A DNA stretch of 64,000 nt from Blastomonas fulva (GTDB lineage Bacteria > Pseudomonadota > Alphaproteobacteria > Sphingomonadales > Sphingomonadaceae). Location: positions 2,022,501-2,086,500 of the forward strand of contig NZ_CP020083.1 of NCBI RefSeq assembly GCF_003431825.1, in the 5' to 3' direction. Shown piece by piece: positions 53,981-63,516 of this stretch; position 1 is the first letter of the stretch, and every line of letters starts with the position of its first letter. The translations under genes were made by a program, and so were the position numbers. The notes below the pieces were generated by a model. It ran no database searches. It saw nothing but the letters and a program-made list of their open reading frames with translations, and was not told the origin of the DNA.

Positions 53981-55963
53981 ATGCGAAGCCTGACCCTAGC
54001 CGCCGCCGCCGTCCTGATGAGCGTACCCGTTGCCCTTGCTGCCGCCCCCGCCGAGCCCTCTGCCGCCGCCATCGCCCAGCCGCGTTATGCCGTGCGTCTG
54101 CTCAGCCCCGAAGAGGCGACGCGCGACATTGCCTTGTTCCGCCGCGCGCTGGAGACGGTGCATCCCGGCCTTTACCGCTACAGCGCCAAGGCGCAAATCG
54201 ATGCCGCGTTCGCCAGGCTCGAATCCGCCACCAGCCGTCCGATCACCGACCTCGCGCTGCATGGCGAGATTGCCCGGCTGCTCGCGGCGATCCATTGCGA
54301 CCACACCAAGGCGGAAATGTCCGGCGCGATGACCGCGTTCCGCACCGCCAACCCCACCCATCTGCCGCTGCGCTTCCAGCTGATCGAGGGGCGGATGATC
54401 GTGGTGTCGAACGATGGGCAGACGGGTGCGCCCCCGGTGGGAAGCGAGATTCTCAACATCAACGGGACCCCGGTGCCGCAACTGCTGCTCAAGCTCGCGC
54501 CATTGGTGTCGTATGATGGCACGACCGATCAGGCGATCGCCGCCAAGCTGGCCGACGACAGCGACCTGATGGGCGATGACTTCAACGAGAATTATCCTTC
54601 GCTGTTCGGCTTTCCAGAGGCCTGGCAGATCGAATGGAAGCAGGTGGGTAGCCAGAACGCGTCCACCGCAACGCTCAGGCCGATCCGCTTTGCGCAATGG
54701 ACGGGCCTTGCCGGGCCGGGGGCGAAGTATCGCGGCGAATTCTATAACAGTGTTAGTTGGCGGCTGAACGGCAAGGTCGCGCGGCTGGGGATCGATACCT
54801 TCGTCAACTATCGCAACCCGGTGCAGGCCACCGCCTTTCTCAGCGGGTTCTTCGCTGCGATGGAGGAGGCCGGGACGGAGCACCTGATCCTTGACCTGCG
54901 CAAGAACGGCGGCGGGTCGGAGGATGTCTCGGTCGCGCTGGGGCGATACCTGATCGATCAGCCGTTCGTCTGGTCCAAGCCGGTGCGATACAAGGCGGTG
55001 CGCTATGGCGATCTGCCGCAATATTTCGAGACGTGGGGCGATCCCTCGGCACGCTTCACGCCTCCGCTGACCGATTTCGAGCAGACCCCAGATGGTTGGT
55101 TCGACCGAATCCCCAAACAGCGCGACGCGGCGCTCAACGATGGCGATACCACCCTGTTGCAGCAACCGATCGGCGCATTTGGATTTGATGGCCGCCTGAC
55201 GATCCTGAGCGGTCCGCGCAACGGCTCGGGCGCAACTCGCACTATCGCGCAATTGAAGGACAAGGCCGGGGCGACGGTGATCGGCGAAGCCAGCGCCGGT
55301 AGCGCCGAGGGGCCGACGTCAGGATCGATCTTCCTGATGACGCTTCCCGCCAGCGGCATCAAGGTGCGCATTCCCGAAGCATGGAACCGCACGGCGATCT
55401 CGAACTTCGTTCCGGGCAAGGGCGTTGCGGTCGATCAGCTGGTCGTGCCGACGCTGGCGGATTTCGAGGCCGGGCGCGACCGCACGATCGGCGTCGCGCA
55501 GGGCGCGCTGCCCGCGCGGTCCGACAGCGCGGCACTGGTCGCCAAGGCGCTGGGCGGCGCGTGGACAGGTACGCTCGACTATCGCGACTACAGGAAGGAC
55601 ACGCGCACCACTTTGCCGACGATGATGACAAGCGACGGCCAGATGCTCGCCTGGACCTTCGACGATGGCCCGGGCAAGATCGTCAAGTCCTCGGAAAGCT
55701 GGACATTCGATGCGTCGCAGCAGGTGCTCCAGATCAGCAATGGCCGCAATACGCCGGAGGCCTGGCAGGTGGTCGAAGCGCGCATGTCGGCAGATGGCCT
55801 GTCGGCGACCGTCGTGCTGGATGGCACCAGCCGCGAAAACGACCGCACTGTCATCGCACGCAAGATCGTCACCCGCGACGGCAACCGGCTGAGGATCACC
55901 AAGATGACGCGCGGCGCAGGCGAGCCCTTCGTGATGCGGCAGAGCTACGATCTGCGGCAATAG
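53981..55963 (+). CDS. Exported S41-like peptidase
   Basis: A 660-residue protein with a signal peptide (MRSLTLAAAAVLMSVPVALAA). It has an N-terminal helical domain (about residues 40-100), a PDZ-like segment (about 115-160, MIVVSNDGQTGAPPVGSEILNINGTPV) and an S41 protease core (about 250-480) with LILDLRKNGGGSEDVSVALG, SGPRNGSGATRTIAQLKDKAG (probable catalytic Ser in NGSGA) and VIGEASAGSAEGPTSG. A C-terminal beta domain (about 500-660) of unknown role follows. It should degrade or process periplasmic peptides. GGAG lies 8 bases before the ATG at 53981, and a GTG nine bases earlier is the alternative start. Confidence 0.85.
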   Translation: MRSLTLAAAAVLMSVPVALAAAPAEPSAAAIAQPRYAVRLLSPEEATRDIALFRRALETVHPGLYRYSAKAQIDAAFARLESATSRPITDLALHGEIARLLAAIHCDHTKAEMSGAMTAFRTANPTHLPLRFQLIEGRMIVVSNDGQTGAPPVGSEILNINGTPVPQLLLKLAPLVSYDGTTDQAIAAKLADDSDLMGDDFNENYPSLFGFPEAWQIEWKQVGSQNASTATLRPIRFAQWTGLAGPGAKYRGEFYNSVSWRLNGKVARLGIDTFVNYRNPVQATAFLSGFFAAMEEAGTEHLILDLRKNGGGSEDVSVALGRYLIDQPFVWSKPVRYKAVRYGDLPQYFETWGDPSARFTPPLTDFEQTPDGWFDRIPKQRDAALNDGDTTLLQQPIGAFGFDGRLTILSGPRNGSGATRTIAQLKDKAGATVIGEASAGSAEGPTSGSIFLMTLPASGIKVRIPEAWNRTAISNFVPGKGVAVDQLVVPTLADFEAGRDRTIGVAQGALPARSDSAALVAKALGGAWTGTLDYRDYRKDTRTTLPTMMTSDGQMLAWTFDDGPGKIVKSSESWTFDASQQVLQISNGRNTPEAWQVVEARMSADGLSATVVLDGTSRENDRTVIARKIVTRDGNRLRITKMTRGAGEPFVMRQSYDLRQ

Positions 55964-55973
55964 GCCGATCGGG

Positions 55974-57128
55974 CTATCCCAGGCGGGGCAGGGCCGCGGC
56001 CAGGCGGTCCAGCGCCGCCTGCAGTGTCGCACGCTCCTTGGCGAAGCAGAAGCGCACCAGATGCCCGGGCGCCGCCTCTGCATAGAAGGCCGAAATCGGG
56101 ATCGCCGCCACGCCTGCCTGGTCGATGATCGCATCGCAAAACGCCACGTCGTCCATTGCCACGCCGGATGCTGCCAGGTCCACAGAGACGAAATAGGTCG
56201 CCGCCGAGGGTACGGTCACCAGACCGAGGCCATGCAGCCCGTCGCAGAAAAAGTCGCGCGATGCCTGGTGCTGGTCGCGGGCCATCGCGATCCAGTCGTC
56301 CTGGCTGGCCAGCCCTTGGGCCACCGCCCATTGCAGATTGGGCGGGGTGGTGAAGGTGAGGAACTGATGGGCCTTGGCGAGGATGCGGGCAAGCGGCGGG
56401 GCGGCGCACATCCACCCTACCTTCCACCCGGTGAGCCCGAAGATCTTGCCCGCAGAGCCGATCTTCACCGTCCGCTCGCGCATGCCCGGATACTGCATCA
56501 GCGACCTGTGCTGCGCGCCATCATAGACCAAGGCCTCCCACACCTCGTCGCAGATCGCGATCAGGTCATGCTCGGCGCAGATCCGCGCCAGCAGCGCCAA
56601 GTCATCGGGATGCGCGCAGGTCCCCATCGGGTTCATCGGATCGTTGAACACCAATGCACGGGTGCGCGGCGTGATCGACGCGGCGAGCGCCTCCGCATCG
56701 ATCCGCCAGCCCGACGGGTCGAGGGTGACGAGCCGCGCGACGCCGCCTGCGCGCTGCACCAGCGGCAGATAGGCGTCGTACAGCGGCTGGAACAGCAGCA
56801 CCTCGTCGCCCGGGCTGATCACCGCCAGCAAGGCCGCCGCAATCGCCTCGGTCGCGCCGGAGGTCACCACGACCTCGTCGGGGCCAAGCTCAAGCTGCTG
56901 GTGACGCCGGTACCAATCCGGCACCGCGCCGCGCAACTCGGGGATGCCGACCATCGGCGGATACTGGTTCGACCGCTGCTGCAGCGCGTCGCACGCCGCA
57001 TCGATGACCGCATCGTTGCGTGGCCCGTCGGGAAAACCCTGTCCCAGGTTGATCGCGCCTGCCGCCCGTGCGCGCATCGACATTGCCTCGAAGATCGTGG
57101 TGGGCATGTCACGGTAGATCGGGTTCAT
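55974..57128 (-). CDS. Class I/II PLP-dependent aminotransferase
   Basis: A 384-residue fold-type I aminotransferase. The Schiff-base lysine is Lys228 (SAGKIFGLTGWKVGW), the pyridine Asp is Asp194 (ICDEVWE) and the N-terminal INLGQGFPDGP motif is typical of the kynurenine/methionine aminotransferase (YbdL, KAT-like) group. FNDPMNPMGT replaces the usual NPHNPTG-like motif. The substrate is probably methionine, glutamine or aromatic amino acids, but this is not settled. The start at 57128 (MNPIYRDMPTTIFEAM) is chosen. It follows the SLC13 gene on the same strand after 66 bases and may be in its operon. Confidence 0.87.
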   Translation of the reverse strand: MNPIYRDMPTTIFEAMSMRARAAGAINLGQGFPDGPRNDAVIDAACDALQQRSNQYPPMVGIPELRGAVPDWYRRHQQLELGPDEVVVTSGATEAIAAALLAVISPGDEVLLFQPLYDAYLPLVQRAGGVARLVTLDPSGWRIDAEALAASITPRTRALVFNDPMNPMGTCAHPDDLALLARICAEHDLIAICDEVWEALVYDGAQHRSLMQYPGMRERTVKIGSAGKIFGLTGWKVGWMCAAPPLARILAKAHQFLTFTTPPNLQWAVAQGLASQDDWIAMARDQHQASRDFFCDGLHGLGLVTVPSAATYFVSVDLAASGVAMDDVAFCDAIIDQAGVAAIPISAFYAEAAPGHLVRFCFAKERATLQAALDRLAAALPRLG

Positions 57129-57194
57129 CGCTTTTCCTGATGGGCAGGCAGGTGAGCTGCCGCTCCTGGTCGGCATACCGCATTCCAGATGGCC

Positions 57195-59000
57195 TCAGAA
57201 TAGCCAATAGATCGAGATCGACGCTGCCAGCCCGACGATGACGTTCATCGGGATGCCGATCTTGAGAAAGTCCGAGAACCGGTAGTCGGCAGCGGCATAG
57301 ACCATGGTGTTGGTCTGATAGCCGATCGGGGTGGCAAAGCTTGCCGAGGCGGCGAGCATCACGGCCACCACAAGCGGCCGGGGGTCGATCCCCATATTGG
57401 CGCCGATGCCGATCACGATCGGGGTCAGCAGCACCGCTACCGCATTGTTGGTCACCGCCTCGGTGAGCAGCGAGGTCAGCGTGTAGACCGCGAGGATCAG
57501 CAGGAACAATGGCGCGCTGGTCAGCAACGGTGCCACCGCGCCGACGATCAGATCGACGCTGCCGGCATTCTGGAACCCGGTGCCGATCGCCAGCATCGCG
57601 AAGATGAGGACGAGCAGGCTGCCATCGATCGCGGCCCAGGCCTCGGCAGGATCGATGGTGCGGGTGATCAGCACCACCGCCACCCCGATGATGGCAAGGC
57701 CCTCGATCGGCATGACACCCAGCGCGGCTGCCAGCACCGTCGCCAGCAGCGTCAGCACCGCGATCGGAGCCTTGGCGCGCCGATAGGGGGTCGCCTTGGC
57801 GGTCGAGACCCCGGCAAGGTGGATGTTGTCCTGCAGCTGCGCCAGTTCGGGCGGTCGCGCGGCGATCAGCAAGGTGTCGGCGGCGCGCAGCCGGGCAGTG
57901 GGCAGATCGGGGCCCGGCAGGTGCCGCGCGCGCGAAATCCCCAGTATGCGCACGCGCAGCCGCGACAGCATGGGAATTTCGTCGAGATGCCGCCCGATGC
58001 TGGGATGGGTGGGCGCGATGGTGGCCTCGTACAGCGTGACGTCTTCGGGCCGCTCATCGCCGTGCAGCGCGAGACCTCCCCCAAGCCCGGCGAGCCCGGT
58101 TTCGAACCCGCTGCTGGCGGCGAACGCTGCCAGTTCGTGCGGTGATGCTGCAATCACCAGCCGGTCGCCAACCTCGAGAAACGCACTTTCGAAGCCCTTG
58201 CGGCGGAAGCTGCCCTGTCGCTTGAGCCCCAGGATCCGCGCGCGCTCGGGCTTCAGCGCCGATATGTCCTCGATCGCCCTGCCGATCATCTCGGAATCAG
58301 GAAGCACCGTCAGTTCGGACAGGCACTCATGCGCCTCGCTGTCGGCGGGCGCGTTTTCGGGGCGGTCGGGCAGCAGCCTGGGGCCCAGCAGCAGCAGCGT
58401 CAGCGCGCCGGTGAGCGCGGTGATCAGACCCACGCCGGTAATCTCGAACACGCCAAAGGCCGGCTGGCCGAGCCCTCGCGCCACCCCATCGACCAGCAGG
58501 TTGGTCGATGTCCCCACCAGCGTCAGCGTCCCGCCCAGGATCGACAGATAGGACAGCGGGATCAGCAGCCGGGTGGCCGATGTGCCCAGCGTCTTGGCCA
58601 GCTTCTTGACGATCGGGATCATGATGATGACGACGGGGGTGTTGTTGACAAAGGCGGCAGCGGCAAGCGTTCCGCCGAACACCTCGACCATGATTTGCCT
58701 GGGCTTGCTCTCGGCGCGGCGCAGCAGCAGCCCCATCACCGCCTCGATTGCGCCAGTGCGCACCAACGCTCCCGACAGCACGAACAGCGCGCCGATCGCG
58801 AGCGGTGCGGAGTTCGAAAACACGGCGCGGACATCGGCCACCGACACGAACCCCAGCACCATGACCACCGCAGCGCCGGTGACGCCAACAACGACAGGCG
58901 GAAACCGCTCGGTCATGAACGCGGCAAATATGGCGAGGAGCAAGGCAAGCCCTATCTGCGCACTGTAGATGTCGACGAACTGCGTAATCGTGTCTAACAT
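57195..59000 (-). CDS. SLC13-type permease with two TrkA-C domains
   Basis: A 601-residue transporter of the SLC13/DASS or ArsB-like superfamily. About five N-terminal helices (AALVRTGAIEAVMGLLL; FVNNTPVVIIMIPIVKK with the NTP motif; LSILGGTLTLVGTSTNLLVDG with the GTSTN motif) precede a cytoplasmic middle (about residues 220-390) with two TrkA_C domains (DSEMIGRAIEDISALK and HPSIGRHLDEIPMLSR). A second membrane half follows, with TEAVTNNAVAVLLTPIVIG. Possible substrates are sulphate, C4-dicarboxylates or citrate. The start at 59000 is chosen; the upstream frame is not credible. The 260 bases to the hybrid kinase gene should contain divergent promoters. Confidence 0.9.
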   Translation of the reverse strand: MLDTITQFVDIYSAQIGLALLLAIFAAFMTERFPPVVVGVTGAAVVMVLGFVSVADVRAVFSNSAPLAIGALFVLSGALVRTGAIEAVMGLLLRRAESKPRQIMVEVFGGTLAAAAFVNNTPVVIIMIPIVKKLAKTLGTSATRLLIPLSYLSILGGTLTLVGTSTNLLVDGVARGLGQPAFGVFEITGVGLITALTGALTLLLLGPRLLPDRPENAPADSEAHECLSELTVLPDSEMIGRAIEDISALKPERARILGLKRQGSFRRKGFESAFLEVGDRLVIAASPHELAAFAASSGFETGLAGLGGGLALHGDERPEDVTLYEATIAPTHPSIGRHLDEIPMLSRLRVRILGISRARHLPGPDLPTARLRAADTLLIAARPPELAQLQDNIHLAGVSTAKATPYRRAKAPIAVLTLLATVLAAALGVMPIEGLAIIGVAVVLITRTIDPAEAWAAIDGSLLVLIFAMLAIGTGFQNAGSVDLIVGAVAPLLTSAPLFLLILAVYTLTSLLTEAVTNNAVAVLLTPIVIGIGANMGIDPRPLVVAVMLAASASFATPIGYQTNTMVYAAADYRFSDFLKIGIPMNVIVGLAASISIYWLF

Positions 59001-59260
59001 GAAGGAAATTCTGCCTTGGTACCATCGCACGCCTTTGCGCGCAGGAGCACCATTGGCCGTGGTATTGCCCGCATGCCAGCACAATCCGTGTATTGAAGGA
59101 CACCTGCACACATGCAGAGCCTTGCCCATTGCGATTTGGCATCGGCGACGTCGGCAAGGTCCAGAACCGTGCCGGACGCAAGATCTGGTCTTTGCGTCCT
59201 TGTATATGGTCACCGCTCTTGGCTAAGCCATGGCCAACACGGATTGCGAGAAGAGACACA

Positions 59261-62200
59261 GTGAAAAAAGCCAGCGTTACGTCGCATGCCCAAAGTCTTG
59301 CGAGCCGATGGGCAGTCGTGGGGCTGGTGATCGGCGTCGCCTTCTTCGTGATCAGCGCAGCCGTGGCGTATCTGAACATCGAGAATGTGCGCGCCAGCGA
59401 GCGCGAGATCCGGCGCACGCATGTCGTCCTGACCACGCTCGACGATGTGCTGTCAGCCATGCTCGATGCCGAAACGGGGCAGCGCGGCTATCTGCTCACG
59501 GGGCGCGACGCTTATCTCGAGCCCTATTCGGAGGGAGTCGCGCGGGCCGATGACGAGTTGCGCAAGCTTGACGGCCTCACCCGTGCCAGCCCGGTGCAGA
59601 AGGAGACCTTCGCCGCGCTGAAAAACCGGGTCATGGCCAGAATGCAGATCATGGCGGACGTTATCGAGCTCCGGCGTACGGGCGGTGTCGAGGCCGCGGT
59701 GGCCGCGTTGAACACCGATCGCGGCAAGAATGTCATGGACGATATCCGCGAACAGGTCGCCAGCATGACGCGCGAGGAGCAGCGTGTCCGCGAATCTCGT
59801 CTCGTCGCGATGGCCGCCGCCTCGCAGGCGGCGGTCGTCAGTGCTGTCATCACCAGCCTCAGCGGCATTGCCCTGACGATCGCCATCTTCATCCTGTTCA
59901 TCCGCAACACCCGCAGCCGCGAGCGCCAGCAGTGGCTCCAGGCGGCGCAGGCGGACCTCGGCAAGGCGATGATGGGGGACAAGACCATCGCGGAGCTCGG
60001 CGCAGCCATCCTGTCGTTCCTGCACGAGCGGACCGGCAGCCCGGCAGGCGCGCTGTTCAAGGGCGAGGGTGGCAGCTTCCGGCGGGCCAATATGCTCGGC
60101 GTGCCCGGTGATGCCGACGTCCCGGTGGAATTCACGCTCAACGAGGGATTGATGGGGCAGGTCGCGGTCGATGGCCGGATCATGGTGCTCAATGATGTGC
60201 CGCCGGGCTATCTAACGGTCGGATCGTCGCTCGGTCGCTCGGCGCCGCGGCATCTCGTGATCGCCCCGGCCAAGGCCGACGATGCGGTCAATGCGGTGAT
60301 CGAGCTCGGCTTTTTCGAACCGGTGGATGATGTCGTGCTCGACCTGCTCGAGGAGGCGTCCGGGGCCATCGGCATTGCGCTGCGCTCCGCACGGTTCCGC
60401 GAACGGCTGCAGGACGCGCTCGAGGAAACCCAGCGGCAGGCCAGCGAGTTGCAGGCGCAATCCGAAGAGTTGCGGGTCTCGAACGAGGAGCTCGAAGAGC
60501 AGGGATCGGCGCTGCGCGAATCGCAGGCGCGGCTCGAACTGCAGCAGGTCGAGCTCGAACAGACCAACAGCCAGCTCGAAGAACAGGCGCAGACGCTCGA
60601 GACCCAGCGCGACGAGCTAGAGCGCGCGAGCGCCACCCTGCAGCTCAAGGCGCGCGAGCTGGAACAGGCGAGCCAGTACAAGACCGACTTTCTGGCGAAC
60701 ATGAGCCACGAGCTGCGCACCCCGCTCAACTCGCTGCTGATCCTCTCCAAGCTGCTGGGCGACAACCCCGATGGCAATCTGTCGGCAGAGCAGGTGCGGT
60801 TCGCGCAGACGATCCAGTCGTCGGGCAACGATCTGCTCAACCTGATCAACGACATTCTCGACCTCTCCAAGATCGAGGCGGGGCATATCGAAATCCAGCC
60901 AGCATCGGTGCCGATGGACCGGCTGCTGGGCGATCTGAAAAAGGTCTTCCAGCCGATCGCCGACGAGCGCGGGCTGACGCTGGCGCTCGAGCTGTCCGAC
61001 GACTGCCCGCGGTCGATCCTCACCGATCGCATGCGGGTGGAGCAGATCCTCAAGAACCTGATGTCGAACGCGCTCAAGTTCACCGAAAGCGGCAGCGTGC
61101 AGCTGACCGTGGCGTCGGCTGGCGAGGACTGCGTCGCGCTGACGGTCACAGATACAGGCATCGGCATCACAAAGGAGCAGCAGGACAGCATCTTCGATGC
61201 ATTCCAGCAGGCCGATGGATCGATCAGCCGCAGATATGGCGGCACCGGGCTCGGCCTGTCGATCTCGCGCGAGCTCGCCCGGCTGCTCGGCGGCGCGATC
61301 ACCGTGGAGAGCGAGGTCGGCGCAGGCAGCCGGTTCACGCTGACCATTCCTGCGACCTACGATCCATCGAAGGTTCGGGTGCGCGACCAGGCGCGCGCCG
61401 CGCCGCAGCCGGCAGTGGCCAGCCCGCCACCCGCCCGGCGCCGTCCGGCTGCCAAGCCGCGACCGGCCAGCATAGAGGATGATCGCAACGTGCTCGATAC
61501 CGGCAAAAGGTTGCTGCTGGTGATCGAGGACGATGCGACCTTTGCCTCGATCGTGTGCGACCTGTCGCACGAGCTGGGCTTCCAGTGCATCGTCGCAGGG
61601 ACCGCGCAGGAGGCGATCGACATCGCACGCGACTACCAGCCCAGCGCGATCGTGCTCGATATCGGTCTGCCCGACCAGTCGGGGCTGACCGTGCTCGATC
61701 ATCTCAAGCACCAGGACGAGACCCGGCATATCCCGATCCACGTGATCTCCGGCGCCGACCAGAGCCAGACCGCGCTGGCGCTGGGCGCGATCGGTTATCT
61801 GGAAAAGCCGGTGCAGCGTGAAAGGCTGGCCGAGGTGCTCGCCGGGCTGCAGCAGAAGCTCGCATCGTCGATGCGGCGCGTCCTCATCGTCGAGGACAAC
61901 GAGGTGCAGCGCGACGCGGTGTCGGAGCTGCTCAAATCGCAGGATGTCGAAACCGTGGGCGTGGGGACGGTGGCGAAGTGCCTCGAGCTGCTGCGCAGCG
62001 AACCGTTCGATTGCATGGTGCTCGATCTGGCGCTTCCCGATGCCTCGGGCTTCTCGTTGCTCGAGGAGCTCAGCCAGGATAGCGACCGCGCCTATCCGCC
62101 GGTGATCATCTATACCGGGCGCGATCTGACCGCAGAGGAAGAGCAGCGCCTGCGCCGCTATTCCAGTTCGATCATCATCAAGGGCGCGAAGTCGCCCGAA

Positions 62201-62692
62201 CGCCTGCTCGACGAGGTCTCGCTGTTTCTCCATCAGGTCGTCGCCGAAATGCCGCCGGAGCAGCGCCGGATGCTCGAAAAGGCCCGGCATCGCGATGCGG
62301 CGCTCGAAGGGCGGCGGGTGCTCATCGTCGAGGACGATGTGCGGAACGTTTATTCACTCACCAGCGTTCTGGAACCGCGCGGGGTGATCGCCAAGATCGC
62401 GCGCAACGGCCAGGAGGCCCTCGATATGCTGGAGGCTGGTGCCGACGGGGCCGACAAACCGATCGACCTGGTGCTGATGGATGTGATGATGCCGGTGATG
62501 GACGGGCTGACGGCGGTGCGCGCGATGCGCAGCAATCCGAAATGGGCCAAGCTGCCCGTCATCATGCTGACCGCCAAGGCTATGCCCGACGACCAGCAGA
62601 ATTGCCTCGATGCGGGGGCCAACGACTATATGGCCAAGCCGATCGACGTCGACAAACTGTTGTCGCTGGTGCGGGTATGGATGCCGCGCTAG
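59261..62692 (+). CDS. CHASE3 hybrid sensor histidine kinase with three receiver domains
   Basis: A 1143-residue membrane kinase. The N-terminal helix (about residues 18-40) leads into a CHASE3 periplasmic domain (about 45-190; LDAETGQRGYLLTGRDAYL). A second helix follows, then a GAF-like domain (about 230-370), a coiled coil rich in EELEEQ/ELQ (about 385-475), HisKA with SHELRTPLN (His483), and a HATPase with LKNLMSNALKF and GTGLGLSIS. The receivers have phospho-acceptor candidates Asp800, Asp922 and Asp1074. The GTG start at 59261 follows GAGAAGAG. It overlaps the cheR start. In other bacteria such kinase-CheR-CheB sets regulate stress or biofilm traits. Confidence 0.95.
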   Translation: MKKASVTSHAQSLASRWAVVGLVIGVAFFVISAAVAYLNIENVRASEREIRRTHVVLTTLDDVLSAMLDAETGQRGYLLTGRDAYLEPYSEGVARADDELRKLDGLTRASPVQKETFAALKNRVMARMQIMADVIELRRTGGVEAAVAALNTDRGKNVMDDIREQVASMTREEQRVRESRLVAMAAASQAAVVSAVITSLSGIALTIAIFILFIRNTRSRERQQWLQAAQADLGKAMMGDKTIAELGAAILSFLHERTGSPAGALFKGEGGSFRRANMLGVPGDADVPVEFTLNEGLMGQVAVDGRIMVLNDVPPGYLTVGSSLGRSAPRHLVIAPAKADDAVNAVIELGFFEPVDDVVLDLLEEASGAIGIALRSARFRERLQDALEETQRQASELQAQSEELRVSNEELEEQGSALRESQARLELQQVELEQTNSQLEEQAQTLETQRDELERASATLQLKARELEQASQYKTDFLANMSHELRTPLNSLLILSKLLGDNPDGNLSAEQVRFAQTIQSSGNDLLNLINDILDLSKIEAGHIEIQPASVPMDRLLGDLKKVFQPIADERGLTLALELSDDCPRSILTDRMRVEQILKNLMSNALKFTESGSVQLTVASAGEDCVALTVTDTGIGITKEQQDSIFDAFQQADGSISRRYGGTGLGLSISRELARLLGGAITVESEVGAGSRFTLTIPATYDPSKVRVRDQARAAPQPAVASPPPARRRPAAKPRPASIEDDRNVLDTGKRLLLVIEDDATFASIVCDLSHELGFQCIVAGTAQEAIDIARDYQPSAIVLDIGLPDQSGLTVLDHLKHQDETRHIPIHVISGADQSQTALALGAIGYLEKPVQRERLAEVLAGLQQKLASSMRRVLIVEDNEVQRDAVSELLKSQDVETVGVGTVAKCLELLRSEPFDCMVLDLALPDASGFSLLEELSQDSDRAYPPVIIYTGRDLTAEEEQRLRRYSSSIIIKGAKSPERLLDEVSLFLHQVVAEMPPEQRRMLEKARHRDAALEGRRVLIVEDDVRNVYSLTSVLEPRGVIAKIARNGQEALDMLEAGADGADKPIDLVLMDVMMPVMDGLTAVRAMRSNPKWAKLPVIMLTAKAMPDDQQNCLDAGANDYMAKPIDVDKLLSLVRVWMPR

Positions 62693-63516
62693 TGACCAGC
62701 TCGATCGAGGACATCGAAATCCAGCTGCTGCTGGAGGCGCTGTACCAGCATTATCACTATGATTTCCGCCATTACGCCCGCGCATCCATCAAGCGTCGGC
62801 TGCTGCAGGCGCGTGCGCAGCTGGGCTATGGCAGCATCTCCGAGATCCAGGCGGCGGTGCTGCGCGATTCGACGCTGCTGCCGCGCCTGCTCGATTTCCT
62901 CACGGTGCAGGTCAGCGAGATGTTTCGCGATCCGTCCTATTTCCGCGCGCTGCGCGAGAAGGTCATCCCGCACCTGCATACTTATCCCTCGCTCAAGGTC
63001 TGGGTCGCAGGGTGCAGCAACGGCGAGGAGCTCTATTCGCTCGCCATCCTGTTCCACGAGGAGGGACTGGCCAAGAAGACGATGTTCTATGCCACCGACA
63101 TCAACCCGACCGCGCTCAAGGCCGCGCAAGCCGGGGTATATTCGCTTGATCGGATCCGGCTTTTCACCGAAAATCATCAGGCGTCGGGTGGGCGTTCATC
63201 GCTGTCCGATTATTACACCGCCAATTACGGGCGCGCAGTGTTCGACAAGTCGCTGTGCAGCCAGGTCGTCTTTTCCGACCACAGCCTGGTCACCGATGCC
63301 GCATTCGCAGAGATGCACCTGATCTCCTGCCGCAACGTGCTGATCTATTTCGACCGAGAACTGCAGGACCGTGCCGTCGGGCTGTTTCGCGACTCGCTCG
63401 CGCGCAGGGGATTCCTGGGGCTCGGGTCGAAGGAGAGCCTGCGATTCTCCTCGCACGCCGATGCCTTTGCCGATTTCGTGCGCGAAGAAAAAATCTATCA
63501 GCGGACCGGTCCATGA
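62677..63516 (+). CDS. cheR: CheR-type protein methyltransferase
   Basis: A 279-residue SAM-dependent methyltransferase. The N-terminal helical domain (about residues 10-70) has YDFRHYARASIKRRLLQARAQLG. The catalytic domain follows with SEMFRDPSYFRALREKVIPHL, the SAM motif VWVAGCSNGEELYSLAIL, ATDINPTALKAAQAGVYSLDRI and HLISCRNVLIYFDRELQ. It lacks the usual Pfam CheR C-terminal beta-subdomain pentapeptide and TPR. It starts at ATG 62677 inside the kinase end (16 bases overlap); GTG at 62692 is the alternative. Its stop overlaps cheB. The methyl-acceptor is probably a receptor-like region of the kinase, not a chemotaxis MCP, as none is seen. Confidence 0.92.
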   Translation: MDAALVTSSIEDIEIQLLLEALYQHYHYDFRHYARASIKRRLLQARAQLGYGSISEIQAAVLRDSTLLPRLLDFLTVQVSEMFRDPSYFRALREKVIPHLHTYPSLKVWVAGCSNGEELYSLAILFHEEGLAKKTMFYATDINPTALKAAQAGVYSLDRIRLFTENHQASGGRSSLSDYYTANYGRAVFDKSLCSQVVFSDHSLVTDAAFAEMHLISCRNVLIYFDRELQDRAVGLFRDSLARRGFLGLGSKESLRFSSHADAFADFVREEKIYQRTGP